A stretch of 64,000 nt of DNA, taken from contig NZ_MDDV01000059.1 in the NCBI RefSeq assembly GCF_001854885.1, positions 62,001 through 126,000 on the forward strand. The letters run 5' to 3'. Shown here in pieces: positions 25,753-35,832 of this stretch. Position 1 is the stretch's first letter. Each line of letters begins with the position of its first letter. A program made the translations under genes and the position numbers. A model generated the notes under the pieces. The model was given only the letters and a program-made list of their open reading frames with translations. It had not been told where the DNA came from and did no database searches. This stretch comes from Ensifer sp. LCM 4579 (lineage in GTDB: Bacteria > Pseudomonadota > Alphaproteobacteria > Rhizobiales > Rhizobiaceae).

Positions 25753-25756
<4 letters not shown>
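24740..25756 (-). CDS. Two-component sensor histidine kinase
   Basis: 338 residues. Two helices (about 12-37 and 50-70) enclose only about a dozen periplasmic residues, so it probably senses within the membrane or through a partner. A HAMP-like linker follows, then the phosphoacceptor His136 in HVCHELKSPLTAIRG and an HATPase domain with N-box NIAENADQHG, DDGAGIAEG and GTGMGLAI. The start at 25756 overlaps the response-regulator stop as ATGA. A longer upstream frame exists but lies inside the regulator gene. The DUF4173 membrane protein of the same operon is a candidate sensing partner. Confidence 0.92.
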
Positions 25757-26456
<700 letters not shown>

Positions 26457-26460
<4 letters not shown>

Positions 26461-27983
26461 AACTCTTGCGGATCGTTCTTAGCGCCCTCTGCCGCCCATG
26501 CAAAGTTTTTGTGCCCGGAAAGGTAGCGGCGAAGCCGATGGGTACGGAAGCTCCAGCTTCGCCAGTTGCTTTCGGATGCAAGAGCGTCAGCTTCAAGGCG
26601 GGTTCTCACAGAAAGCGCGCCAGCCGTTTCGTCGGCAGCTTGCGCGAGCGCCGCAATATAGGTGTCGAGCGCTGGAACGGCGGCAGGGCCAAGGGAGTAC
26701 ACGTAATCCAGGTCCAGAGGCATGCCCTCCCCGGCAAGCGCGCGGCTATGCTCCACGTTGAAGCGTGCGATCAACGCGGGAAAGTCTGTGAAAGCGCAGA
26801 CATAGAGCGTCGCAGCGAGAACTGTCAGATTCATGGCGATCAGCCATTCGTTGGACCGGCGCAGCAGGATACGCAGAAGGATCAGCGCGAGACCGACCGC
26901 AACGAGGCCCATCCAAATGCCCGCCGCCACCCGCAACTCAGTCAAGGAGTAGGCTTCAACATAGAGATCGAGTCTCAGGATCGAAGAAATGCAGAGCAGG
27001 ATGTTTTGGCCGATCCAAGCATGGACGAGCCCGCGGATCACCGGGCTCTTCTCGCCTGGCCCCTTACTGCGCATGGCGACGAGGACGAATGCACCGGCGA
27101 GCAGGGCCGTCACGATGAGGGGATAGGCGCCGCGATGGGCATATTCCGCATGCGTCATTCCGTCCGGAAGATCCGCTCCGCCCCAAAGATAGACAAGGTC
27201 AAGCGTTGTCTGGACCGCGAACAAGGCGTTGAAGATCAGCAGCGACCGGAAAACGGCAGCTTGCCCGAAAAGATTGTCACCGAAAGCTTTGCAACCGGTT
27301 TCGCCTCGCGCGGCCCTTCTGCGGCGCCGGGTGAGGCGGGGCCGCAGGAGTGCCCAGACGGTCGTCGCGGCCACAAGCCAGAAGGCCAGACGCCAAGGAT
27401 GGAGCAAAGCAAGGATTGCGGCGAAGTCGATATTCGAAAGGACTTGCTCGATCAGAGGATTGGCAAACGACAAGAGGGTGAGAAATACCAGTGTGAACAG
27501 CCCCGGAACGAGCCAGCCGATAAATTTCGGGACGATCTTGGCAGCCTGGCGATGCGAGGCGCGATCGGCCCGCGATTTGTTCCAGTCTCCGGCGAGCCGC
27601 ATGGGAGCCGCAAGTGCAAAGCGCAAGAGAACGGAAGGAAGCGCGGTAAGGCGCTGCGGCATGAGCCTCGATCGGGCCAGGGCCGCGACCGCAATACCGA
27701 AAGCCGCTAAAAAGGCGCCTGGTATCGACGGTGATTCCAGGAGCGGGACGGACGCGACGAAAGCGACCGCCGCTAGGGCGACGGCCGACCGTAACGCAAG
27801 TGGCTTCGAGGCTGAAAGCAGGACGCCGGCCGTCACGGCGATGGCGAACAGGAACATGTTGATGCCGAGCGGTTGCTGGAAGAACAGGGCATCGGCGGAC
27901 GCCACGAGAGTCAGCAGGACGAACATATTGCCGTTCCTTCGGCCGGTCTGCTGCTGAACCACAGCGCCATCTGTCGTTGTCAT
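26457..27983 (-). CDS. DUF4173-type polytopic membrane protein
   Basis: 508 residues with about ten to twelve hydrophobic segments. The signature region of the DUF4173 family is the segment with TTLDLVYLWGGADLPDG and HAEYAHRGAYPLIVTALLAG. The C-terminal about 100 residues are soluble and include RSWSFRTHRLRRYLSGH. The ATG at 27983 follows AAGGAGA; earlier in-frame codons give a non-hydrophobic, arginine-rich lead. Function is unknown. It is the first gene of a three-gene coupled operon with the response regulator and kinase, so it may be the signal-receiving or accessory membrane component. Confidence 0.82.
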
Positions 27984-28496
27984 CGGCAGTTTTCTCCTTG
28001 GTGAACATCTGTCCGCGCTCGCAGCCGGAGGCACGCGCCTGCAGCTTGTTTCCAACGTCAGCCACCATCCGTCTTGACGGAGGCCATCTGGAATTGGGTG
28101 GGAGGGAGAGGAAGGGAGTTCGAAGCGGGTCATGGCGACAGGATGTCGCCGGAATTTGCAGATTCCGTGCAGGGTCTTGGGAGTTATTCAGGAGCGCACG
28201 CCGCACGAGGCGCTGTTCGGGAGCGCCGACCACCGCGGCTCCCATGTCGGGGTGTTGCGAACAAGCCTTCGGGGGCCGTGCTCCAATTCAACCTGCCTTC
28301 GATCCGGACGAACGCGCCCCGGAGGGAGGAAGCCGGCGCACCCGCCCGAGAACCGGGCCCGACTTCCGGAAAGACGGACGCTTGGAGGCCAGCGCATCGC
28401 CTCATCAGCGAGCGTTATCGGTCATCCTTGCCGCCGCTCCCGCGCCGCTGTCCTGTCGACGCTCCCGCCATGGTTGGTCTCCCGGCAATCGGAGCC
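27984..28496. other. 513-bp gap with no convincing gene
   Basis: It lies between the DUF4173 start and the LysR stop. Short open frames occur on both strands (for example 28184-28405 minus) but are arginine/proline-rich, lack ribosome sites and resemble no family I know. A purine-rich stretch is at 28105-28130. Upstream promoter elements for the DUF4173 operon should be here but were not recognised. Confidence 0.5.
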
Positions 28497-29432
28497 TCAC
28501 GCACCGTCGAGTTGCACGTTGGAGAGTTGCAGCCAAGGCGGATTGTCGGCGTACATCTCGCGAATGAGTTGCTTGATCTCTTCGATCCTGCCTTTCGCAT
28601 CGTCGCGCCGGAAGCTCATGATGATCGGCGACGTGGCGTTCTCGTCCTTGATAGTGCGATAGCACACGTCGTCGGGCCTTTGCCGCTGCGACGCCGCAGG
28701 AATGACGCACAGGCTCATCCCGGCCGCCACGATGCCCAATGCGGTCTGAATTTCGCGAACCTCTTCCACGCTGCCAGGCGAAATGCCCTGTTCGCTCAGC
28801 ATGTTGAGGATCTCGTCGGCAAAGCTCGGCCGCGGCGCCGACGGATAGATGATCAGCGGTTCGCCCTCCAGTTCGGAAAGCGCGATCGGATCGGCGGAGA
28901 GCGATTTCGGATGCCCCTTGGGGAAAGCGACGACCAGTCGCTCCTCGCGCAGAGTCAGTCTTTCGACCTCCCTGTCGTTGAAGCGAACCCGGCCAAAGCC
29001 GAGATCGATCCGCCTCTCCTTGAGAGCGGTGACCTGCTCGGTCGACATCATTTCCCTGATCTCGATGTCGAGATCAGGCCAGCGCATGTGCATGCGGCGG
29101 ACGAGGTCCGGGATGCCGCCGTAAAGGGTCGAGCCGACGCACCCGATGACGTAACGCTCCCGTTTCGACAAGCCGATCTTGCGCGTCTGCTCGCGCATGT
29201 GCTCGATCCGGGCCATGATCTGCCCGGACTGCTCGTAGAAGAAGCGCCCGGCCTCCGTCAGATCCAGCGGGCGACTCGACCGGTCGATGAGCAGGACGCC
29301 AAGCTCGTCTTCCAATTGCTGGATCTGCCGGCTGAGGGGCGGCTGTGCGATATGCAGGTTTTCCGCGGCGCGCGAGAAGTTTCGCTCGCGCGCGACGGCA
29401 AGGAAATAGCGAAGCTGCCTCAGCTCCATCAT
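28497..29432 (-). CDS. catR: LysR-type regulator of catechol/benzoate catabolism (CatR/BenM-like)
   Basis: 311 residues. The N-terminal HTH has the CatR/BenM style (MELRQLRYFLAVARERNFSR, then AAENLHIAQPPLSRQIQQLE); the C-terminal type 2 periplasmic-fold domain binds the inducer. CatR/CatM/BenM respond to cis,cis-muconate, and BenM also to benzoate. The gene is divergent from catB, and a perfect ATAC-N7-GTAT site starts two bases from its start codon, so autoregulation plus catB activation is expected. It is probably the single regulator of the whole cat-ben block, since no AraC-type BenR is present. Confidence 0.88.
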   Translation of the reverse strand: MMELRQLRYFLAVARERNFSRAAENLHIAQPPLSRQIQQLEDELGVLLIDRSSRPLDLTEAGRFFYEQSGQIMARIEHMREQTRKIGLSKRERYVIGCVGSTLYGGIPDLVRRMHMRWPDLDIEIREMMSTEQVTALKERRIDLGFGRVRFNDREVERLTLREERLVVAFPKGHPKSLSADPIALSELEGEPLIIYPSAPRPSFADEILNMLSEQGISPGSVEEVREIQTALGIVAAGMSLCVIPAASQRQRPDDVCYRTIKDENATSPIIMSFRRDDAKGRIEEIKQLIREMYADNPPWLQLSNVQLDGA

Positions 29433-29433
29433 T

Positions 29434-29448
29434 ATACCTTTCAGGTAT
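29434..29448. promoter_or_regulatory. LysR operator ATAC-N7-GTAT for the cat/ben genes
   Basis: ATACCTTTCAGGTAT matches the ATAC-N7-GTAT consensus of the BenM/CatM recognition site, and the palindrome extends to ATACC/GGTAT. It lies in the 92-bp region between the LysR gene and catB, adjacent to the LysR start codon and about 77 bp upstream of the catB start. Confidence 0.75.
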
Positions 29449-29524
29449 CAAACCCAACTTATTTAGTTTTGGACGGATTTTAAAGTGGACGCTAATTTCC
29501 TCGCAATCAAGGGAGGAAAGCCGG

Positions 29525-30676
29525 GTGTCTACGGAAATCCGCATCAGTGTGATCGAGACAATTATACTTGACCTGCCCACCATCCGGCCGCATCGGCTGT
29601 CGATGGTGACCATGAACCGGCAGAGCATGACGATCGTCCGCGTCCGCTGCTCCGACGGCTTCGAGGGGCTGGGAGAGGGGACGACGATCGGCGGCCTCGC
29701 CTACGGACCAGAAAGTCCGGAAGGCATGAAGTTGACGATCGACGAGTATATCGCCCCGCTGCTGATCGGCCGTGACGCAACGCGCATCCAGGCCGCCATG
29801 GACGCGGTCGTAAAAGCGGTAAAGGGAAATCATTTCGCCAAATGCGCGGTCGAGGCGGCGCTCATTGATTGCCATGCGCGCCGTCTTGGTCTGCCGATGT
29901 CGGAACTGCTCGGCGGGCGGCGGCGCGACAGCCTGCCGATCGCCTGGACGCTCGCCTCCGGCGACACCGCCAAGGACATCGACGAGGCGCAAGCCATGCT
30001 CGACCGGCGGCGCCACAAGGACTTCAAATTGAAGATCGGCGTCAAATCGATCGAAGAGGATATCCGCCATGTGGGCGCCATCCGCAAGGCGCTGCCGGAC
30101 ATGGCCTCCATCCGGGTCGACGTGAACATGGCGTGGCGGGAGCGGGAGGCGCGCAATGCAATTGCGGCTCTGGCCGATGCCGGCTGCGTGCTCGTGGAGC
30201 AGCCGGTGCAGGGAATCTCAGCGCTCGCCCGGCTTCGCCGGATTTCCCCGGTCTCCATTATGGCGGACGAGGTCCTGGTCGGACCTGAAAGCGCGCTCGA
30301 GGCGGCTACCGCGCGAGCTGCCGACGTGTTCTCGATCAAGATCGAGCAGGCGGGAGGGTTGTATGCTGCCGCCCGGGTGATTGCCATCGCGGAAGCCGCA
30401 GGCGTCAGCATCTATGGCGGCACCATGCTGGAGGGGCCGATCGGCACGATCGCCGCCTCTCAGTTGATGGCAGGCGTCAAGGAACTGGAATGGGGCACCG
30501 AGTTCTTCGGCCCCCTGCTTTTGACCGAGGAGATCCTGGAGGCGCCGCTTCGCTTCGAGAACTTCGAACTGCAATTGCCAAAGGGACCCGGGCTCGGCGT
30601 GGCGCTTTCCGAAGAAGCCGTCGATCGCTTCCGCAGGGACGGCAAGCACGCCTCGGCCTTGCGTGTGGTGGGGTAA
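29525..30676 (+). CDS. catB: Muconate cycloisomerase
   Basis: 383 residues, enolase superfamily. It converts cis,cis-muconate to muconolactone. Catalytic Lys168/Lys170 lie in DFKLKIGVKS, metal ligands are Asp199 (RVDVNMAW), Glu225 (VEQPVQG) and Asp249 (MADEVLVG), and Lys272 (FSIKIEQAGG) lies on the opposite side of the active site. The GTG start at 29525 follows GGGAGGAAAG; the frame is open further upstream but without a ribosome site. It is the first gene of the catBCA run. A chloromuconate enzyme is less likely given the benzoate genes. Confidence 0.93.
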   Translation: MSTEIRISVIETIILDLPTIRPHRLSMVTMNRQSMTIVRVRCSDGFEGLGEGTTIGGLAYGPESPEGMKLTIDEYIAPLLIGRDATRIQAAMDAVVKAVKGNHFAKCAVEAALIDCHARRLGLPMSELLGGRRRDSLPIAWTLASGDTAKDIDEAQAMLDRRRHKDFKLKIGVKSIEEDIRHVGAIRKALPDMASIRVDVNMAWREREARNAIAALADAGCVLVEQPVQGISALARLRRISPVSIMADEVLVGPESALEAATARAADVFSIKIEQAGGLYAAARVIAIAEAAGVSIYGGTMLEGPIGTIAASQLMAGVKELEWGTEFFGPLLLTEEILEAPLRFENFELQLPKGPGLGVALSEEAVDRFRRDGKHASALRVVG

Positions 30677-30680
30677 GATC

Positions 30681-30971
30681 ATGCTGTTTCATGTCGAGAT
30701 GACCGTCAGTCTGCCGCATGATCTGTCCTCGGACGTCGTTGCGGAACTCAAGGCCACGGAACGCGAGCGCGCGCAGGAACTGCAGCGTTCCGGCAAATGG
30801 CGCCACCTGTGGCGGGTAGCCGGGCGCTACGCGAATGTGAGTATTTTCGATGTGAGTGGGCCAGCCGAGTTACACGAGGTTCTGTCCACCTTGCCGCTTT
30901 TTCCCTTCATGGACGTCAAGGTGGCGCCGCTCTGCCGGCACCCCTCGTCGATCCGCGAGGACGACATCTAG
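30681..30971 (+). CDS. catC: Muconolactone delta-isomerase
   Basis: 96 residues, the usual length. It isomerises muconolactone to 3-oxoadipate enol-lactone, the substrate of PcaD. Recognisable are MLFHVEMTVSLPHD at the start, RSGKWRHLWRVAGRYANVSI and the PLFPFMDVKVAPLCRHPSS tail. It begins 4 bp after catB. An in-frame ATG 18 bp earlier lies within catB. Confidence 0.94.
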   Translation: MLFHVEMTVSLPHDLSSDVVAELKATERERAQELQRSGKWRHLWRVAGRYANVSIFDVSGPAELHEVLSTLPLFPFMDVKVAPLCRHPSSIREDDI

Positions 30972-31039
30972 AACCTTTCAGCGGTGCTTCCGGGAGGACG
31001 GGAACCGCGCATTTCAAAGCCATCCGAGGAGGAATGAAC

Positions 31040-31978
31040 ATGAACGTGAAGATTTTCGACAGGCCGGACATTCAGGACTTTCTGAAGGTCCTCAGCGGTC
31101 TGGACAAGGCTGGCGGCAACCCCCGCGTCAAGCAGATCGTCCACCGCATCGTGTCCGACCTTTTCAGGGCGATCGACGATCTCGCCATCACGCCCGACGA
31201 ATACTGGGCCGGCATCGCCTGGCTCAATGATCTCGGCGCCGCCTGCCAGGCGGGCCTGATCTCCCCCGGCCTCGGCCTCGACCATTTCCTCGACGAACGT
31301 CTCGACGCGATCGACGAGGCACTCGGCATCGAAAACCCGACCCCGCGCACCATCGAAGGTCCGCTCTACGTGGCCGGTGCGCCGGTGTCGCACGGCTTCG
31401 CCCGTCTTGACGACGGTGCCGACGAAAACGGCCATACGCTCATCATGCATGGCACGGTCTATGGTGCTGACGGCAAACCGCTGCCGGGGGCAAAGGTCGA
31501 AGTCTGGCACTGTGATACGCGCGGCTTCTATTCGCACTTCGACCCTACCGGCAAGCAGGCGCCGTTCAACATGCGCCGCACGATCATCACCGACGACAAC
31601 GGCTGTTACAGGTTCCAGAGCATCGTGCCGCACGGCTACGGCGTGCCGCCAGGCAGCCCGACCGAGCAGCTGCTCTCAGCACTCGGCCGCCACGGCCAGC
31701 GTCCGGCGCATATCCACTTCTTCATCAGCGCCGACGAACACCGCAAGCTGACGACCCAGATCAACATCGAAGGCGATCCGCTGGTCAATGACGACTTCGC
31801 CTATGCGACCCGCGACGGTCTGGTTCCGGCGCTCATCGAGCGGACCGACGAGGCCAGCAGCAAGGCCAATGGCTTGAGCGGTCCCTTTGCCGAGATCACG
31901 TTCGACATTCACCTTACAGCCCTGGTGAACGGTGCCGACAACCAGGTCAACGAACTGCGCAAGCGCGCCGCCGCCTGA
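31040..31978 (+). CDS. catA: Catechol 1,2-dioxygenase
   Basis: 312 residues. This intradiol enzyme cleaves catechol to cis,cis-muconate. The four Fe(III) ligands fall at the positions used for Pseudomonas enzymes: Tyr164 (GFYSHFDP), Tyr200 (SIVPHGYGVPPG), His224 and His226 (RPAHIHFF). The N-terminal helical dimer or lipid-binding linker (1-105) is present. The ATG at 31040 has GAGGAGG seven bases upstream; the ATG at 31034 is too close to it. Gene order catB-catC-catA is followed by the ben genes, so catechol from benzoate is consumed by the same transcript. Confidence 0.95.
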   Translation: MNVKIFDRPDIQDFLKVLSGLDKAGGNPRVKQIVHRIVSDLFRAIDDLAITPDEYWAGIAWLNDLGAACQAGLISPGLGLDHFLDERLDAIDEALGIENPTPRTIEGPLYVAGAPVSHGFARLDDGADENGHTLIMHGTVYGADGKPLPGAKVEVWHCDTRGFYSHFDPTGKQAPFNMRRTIITDDNGCYRFQSIVPHGYGVPPGSPTEQLLSALGRHGQRPAHIHFFISADEHRKLTTQINIEGDPLVNDDFAYATRDGLVPALIERTDEASSKANGLSGPFAEITFDIHLTALVNGADNQVNELRKRAAA

Positions 31979-32087
31979 GCGGCAAGGCCGGCGGCCCGGT
32001 TGGGTCGCCAGCCCCGATAACCAACGTCATCAACGACTTTATTGCAAAGGCGGCGCCCGGTAGCGCGCACTTTGCGGGAGGAAGGTC

Positions 32088-33446
32088 ATGTCTGCGATCA
32101 TCGACAGAGCCAGGGATCTCGATCAACTGCTCGCAACCGCCGTGCAGGACGACAAGGAGGCTGGCATTTTCCGTTGCCGCCGCGACATATTCACCAATGA
32201 AGACCTGTTCGAACTGGAGATGAAGCACATCTTCGAAAGCAACTGGGTCTATCTCGCCCATGAAAGCCAAATTCCGGAGATTAACGACTACTACACGACC
32301 TATATCGGCCGCCAGCCGGTGGTCGTGACCCGCGACAAGAACGGCGACCTTAACGCGGTCATCAATGCCTGCGCCCATCGCGGCGCGATGCTGTGCCGGC
32401 GTAAGCACGGCAACAAGGGCAGCTTCACATGTCCCTTCCACGGCTGGACCTTCTCCAACACCGGTAAGCTGCTCAAGGTGAAGGACGAGAAGACGACGCA
32501 GTATCCACCCCAGTTCGCGAAAGACGGTTCGCATGACCTGAAGCGCGTTCCGCGTTTCGAAAGCTATCGCGGCTTCCTTTTCGGCAGCCTGAAGGAGGAT
32601 GTGGCGCCGCTCGAGGATTTCCTCAGCGAGACGAAGGTCATCATCGACCAGATCGTCGACCAGGCGCCGAACGGGCTGGAAGTGCTGCGCGGCAATTCCT
32701 CCTACATCTACGACGGCAACTGGAAGCTGCAGATGGAGAACGGCTGCGACGGCTATCATGTCAGCTCCGTACACTGGAACTACGCCGCGACGATGGGCCG
32801 GCGCAAGGAGGAGGGCACGAAGGCGGTCGACGCCAATAGCTGGAGCCGCTCGGTCGCGGGCGTCTACGGCTTCGACAACGGCCACATCCTCCTGTGGACC
32901 AACACGATGAATCCGGAGGTTCGTCCAGTCTACCGCCGTCGCGACGAGGTCAAGGCACGTGTCGGCGAGGACAAGGCGGATTTCATCGTCAACCAGACCC
33001 GCAATCTCTGCATCTATCCGAATGTCTTTCTGATGGATCAGTTCTCGACGCAGATCCGCGTGACGCGGCCGATCAGTGTCGACAAGACCGAGATCAGCAT
33101 CTTCTGCTTCGCGCCGAAGGGCGAAAGTGCCGACGACCGCGCGCTGCGCATCCGCCAGTACGAGGACTTTTTCAACGTATCCGGCATGGGCACGGCCGAC
33201 GACCTGGAAGAATTCCGTGCCTGCCAGGCGGGCTATGCCGGCACTGCCGCGCTCTGGAACGATCTTTCGCGGGGCGCACCGCTCTGGATCGATGGACCGG
33301 ACGAAAACGCGAAGAGGATGGGCATTGCGCCGCTCCTGTCCGGTGAGCGCAGCGAGGACGAAGGCCTGTTCGTCCGTCAGCACGAATACTGGGCCAAGAC
33401 GATGCGCGAGGCGCTCGCCGCCGAGAATAGGGGAGCCGTCGCATGA
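32088..33446 (+). CDS. benA: Benzoate 1,2-dioxygenase large (alpha) subunit
   Basis: 452 residues. Rieske centre Cys95-x-His97 and Cys115-xx-His118 (CAHRGAMLC...CPFHGW); mononuclear iron ligands His224 and His229 with bridging Asp221 ([15 protein letters not shown]). With BenB it forms the oxygenase that converts benzoate to its cis-diol. GGGAGGAAGG precedes the ATG. It could also be annotated toluate/anthranilate dioxygenase, but BenD downstream and the cat genes support benzoate. The stop overlaps benB as ATGA. Confidence 0.93.
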   Translation: MSAIIDRARDLDQLLATAVQDDKEAGIFRCRRDIFTNEDLFELEMKHIFESNWVYLAHESQIPEINDYYTTYIGRQPVVVTRDKNGDLNAVINACAHRGAMLCRRKHGNKGSFTCPFHGWTFSNTGKLLKVKDEKTTQYPPQFAKDGSHDLKRVPRFESYRGFLFGSLKEDVAPLEDFLSETKVIIDQIVDQAPNGLEVLRGNSSYIYDGNWKLQMENGCDGYHVSSVHWNYAATMGRRKEEGTKAVDANSWSRSVAGVYGFDNGHILLWTNTMNPEVRPVYRRRDEVKARVGEDKADFIVNQTRNLCIYPNVFLMDQFSTQIRVTRPISVDKTEISIFCFAPKGESADDRALRIRQYEDFFNVSGMGTADDLEEFRACQAGYAGTAALWNDLSRGAPLWIDGPDENAKRMGIAPLLSGERSEDEGLFVRQHEYWAKTMREALAAENRGAVA

Positions 33447-33931
33447 GCATTTCGCACGAAGCCATCTGCGCGTTCCTCTACCGGGAAGCGCGTCTTCTGG
33501 ATGATCGCGAGTGGGACGAATGGCTCACCTGCTATGCGCCGGACGTGACCTACTGGATGCCGGCCTGGGACGACGACGACCAGCTCACCGAGGATCCGCA
33601 ATCGCAGATATCGCTGATCTACTATCCGAACCGCGACGGTCTCGAAGACCGGGTGTTCCGCATCAAGACCGAGCGTTCCGGCGCTTCCACGCCGGAACCG
33701 CGCACCAGCCATAGCGTGGCGAATGTCGAAGTGCTGGAGGATCGGGGCGACGAGATCGACGTGCGCTACAACTTCCACACGTTGAACCATCGCTACAAGG
33801 TTACCGACCAGTTCTTCGGCACCATGTTCGTCACGCTGCGCAAGAGCGGCGACGGCTTCCTGATCTCGAACAAGAAGATCGTGCTGAAGAACGACTACAT
33901 CCGCCAGGTCATCGACGTCTATCACATCTGA
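33443..33931 (+). CDS. benB: Benzoate 1,2-dioxygenase small (beta) subunit
   Basis: 162 residues, the standard size of ring-hydroxylating dioxygenase beta subunits (SnoaL-like cone fold). It carries [20 protein letters not shown] and [20 protein letters not shown]. It has a structural role in the alpha3beta3 oxygenase. Coupled to benA by an ATGA overlap. Confidence 0.93.
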   Translation: MSISHEAICAFLYREARLLDDREWDEWLTCYAPDVTYWMPAWDDDDQLTEDPQSQISLIYYPNRDGLEDRVFRIKTERSGASTPEPRTSHSVANVEVLEDRGDEIDVRYNFHTLNHRYKVTDQFFGTMFVTLRKSGDGFLISNKKIVLKNDYIRQVIDVYHI

Positions 33932-33987
33932 CGGGCGTCGCCGACCGGCAATGGAAGCGATGAGGTGGGAGCGATGAGGAGGGTTCC

Positions 33988-35013
33988 ATGGCCAGCTACA
34001 GGATTGCATTGAACTTCGAGGACGGGGTGACCCGCTTCATCGAATGCAAGGACGGCGAGAAGGTGCTCGATGCCGCCTTCCGCAGCAAGATCAACCTGCC
34101 GATGGACTGTTCCGACGGCGTGTGCGGCACCTGCAAGTGCCGCGCCGAGAGCGGCAGCTACGACCTCGGCGACGACTTCATCGACGATGCGCTGACCGCC
34201 GACGAGGCCGAAAGCGGCCTCGTGCTGACCTGCCAAATGAAGCCGGCCTCCGACTGCGTCATCGCCGTGCCGACGACGTCGGTGGCCTGCAAGACCGGGC
34301 AGCAGAAATTCGCCGCTACGGTCGCAGGGGTGACGCCGCACAATGATGCGGCAGTCGTCCTGGAACTGGAGGTCGAAGCCGCCGCGCCCGCCTTCCTGCC
34401 CGGCCAGTACGTCAACATCGACGTGCCGGATAGCGGTCAGAGCCGATCCTATTCGTTCAGCTCGGCGCCGGGCGAAGAGCGCATCGGCTTCCTCATCAAG
34501 AAGATACCGGGCGGGCTGATGAGCACCTTCCTGGAACGCGCCGAAATAGGCACGAAACTCGAGCTGACGGGGCCACTGGGGAGTTTTTACCTCCGCGATG
34601 TCCAGAGGCCGCTTCTGTTCCTCGCCGGTGGCACGGGCCTCGCCCCGTTCCTGTCGATGCTGGAGGTTTTGGCACGCGCAGGGTCGAAGCAGAAGATCCA
34701 CCTTATCTATGGCGTGACGCGCGATCTCGATCTGGTTCTTGTCGACGAAATCGAAGCCTATGCGGCGCGCCTGCCACACTTCAGCTTCACGACGGTAGTC
34801 GCCGAGGAGGCTTCCAGCCATCCGCGAAAGGGCTGGGTCACCCAGCACATGCCGGCCGAGATGCTGCATGGCGGCGAGGTCGACGTCTATCTCTGCGGCC
34901 CACCGCCGATGGTCGATGCCGTGCGCAGGCATTTCGATGAGAACGGCGTGAAGCCCAACAGCTTCCACTATGAAAAGTTCACGCCCAATGCGGTCGTGAA
35001 GGAGGCCGCATGA
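33988..35013 (+). CDS. benC: Benzoate 1,2-dioxygenase reductase
   Basis: 341-residue electron-transfer protein. The N-terminal plant-type 2Fe-2S ferredoxin has Cys41, Cys46, Cys49 and Cys82; an FAD domain (RSYSFSSAPGEE) and an NAD domain (FLAGGTGLAPFLSML, YLCGPPPMVDAV) follow. It passes electrons from NADH to the BenA Rieske centre. A GAGGAGG site precedes the ATG, and the stop overlaps benD. Confidence 0.94.
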   Translation: MASYRIALNFEDGVTRFIECKDGEKVLDAAFRSKINLPMDCSDGVCGTCKCRAESGSYDLGDDFIDDALTADEAESGLVLTCQMKPASDCVIAVPTTSVACKTGQQKFAATVAGVTPHNDAAVVLELEVEAAAPAFLPGQYVNIDVPDSGQSRSYSFSSAPGEERIGFLIKKIPGGLMSTFLERAEIGTKLELTGPLGSFYLRDVQRPLLFLAGGTGLAPFLSMLEVLARAGSKQKIHLIYGVTRDLDLVLVDEIEAYAARLPHFSFTTVVAEEASSHPRKGWVTQHMPAEMLHGGEVDVYLCGPPPMVDAVRRHFDENGVKPNSFHYEKFTPNAVVKEAA

Positions 35014-35798
35014 GTGCGGTGCGCTTCAAAGGCCGCTTTGCCGGTCGGGTGCTGGTGGTGACCGGTGCCGCACAGGGAATCGGCCGCGCGGTGGCGATCC
35101 GCGCCGCGGAGGAGGGCGGCAAGGTGCTGTTCGTGGACCGTGCCGATTTCACCGGGGCGGTCGCGGCCGAGGCCAGGGACGCCGAAACCGCCGCCTTCAA
35201 GGCCGACCTCGAAACCTATGAAGGGGCCGCGGCGGCCATGCGCTTTGCCGCAGAGAGGTTCGGCGGGATCGACATCCTGATCAACAACGTCGGCGGCGCG
35301 ATCCGCATGCGTCCTTTCGCGGAATTCGAGCCGCAGCAGATCGACGCGGAAATCGGCCGCTCGCTGATGCCGACGCTCTACTGCTGCCACGCGGTTTTGC
35401 CGCATCTCTTCGCGCGCGGCGGCGGCACGATCGTCAACGTGTCGTCGAACGCCACGCGCGGCATCCATCGCGTGCCCTATTCGGCGGCCAAGGGCGGCGT
35501 GAATGCGGTTACCCAGGCGCTCGCGATGGAACTGGCGGAGCGCAACATCCGCGTGGTTGCCACCGCACCGGGCGGCACGGAAGCGCCGCCGCGCCGAATC
35601 CCGCGCAATGCCGCCGGCGACACGGCGGAGGAGGAGGGCTGGATGGGCAAGGTCGTCCACCAGGTGAAGCAATCCAGCTTCATGAAGCGGTACGGGACCG
35701 TCGAGGAACAGGTGGCGCCGATCCTGTTCCTGGCCTCCGACGAGGCGTCCTACATCACCGGCAGCGTGCTGCCCGTAGCCGGAGGCGATACCGGCTGA
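35010..35798 (+). CDS. benD: Benzoate cis-diol dehydrogenase (SDR)
   Basis: 262-residue classical SDR: TGAAQGIG cofactor motif, NNVGG, and active-site Tyr/Lys in PYSAAKGGVN. It oxidises and decarboxylates 1,2-dihydroxycyclohexa-3,5-diene carboxylate to catechol, which CatA then cleaves. The start overlaps the benC stop (ATGA). Placement after benABC makes the assignment secure. Confidence 0.93.
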   Translation: MSAVRFKGRFAGRVLVVTGAAQGIGRAVAIRAAEEGGKVLFVDRADFTGAVAAEARDAETAAFKADLETYEGAAAAMRFAAERFGGIDILINNVGGAIRMRPFAEFEPQQIDAEIGRSLMPTLYCCHAVLPHLFARGGGTIVNVSSNATRGIHRVPYSAAKGGVNAVTQALAMELAERNIRVVATAPGGTEAPPRRIPRNAAGDTAEEEGWMGKVVHQVKQSSFMKRYGTVEEQVAPILFLASDEASYITGSVLPVAGGDTG

Positions 35799-35832
35799 TG
35801 TTTCAACATGCGTAGCAACTCGGGGAGGAGCG

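Noticed and set aside
28074-29483. 469-codon open frame on the plus strand
   Set aside because: Antisense to the LysR gene plus non-coding flank; no ribosome site, no recognisable domain.
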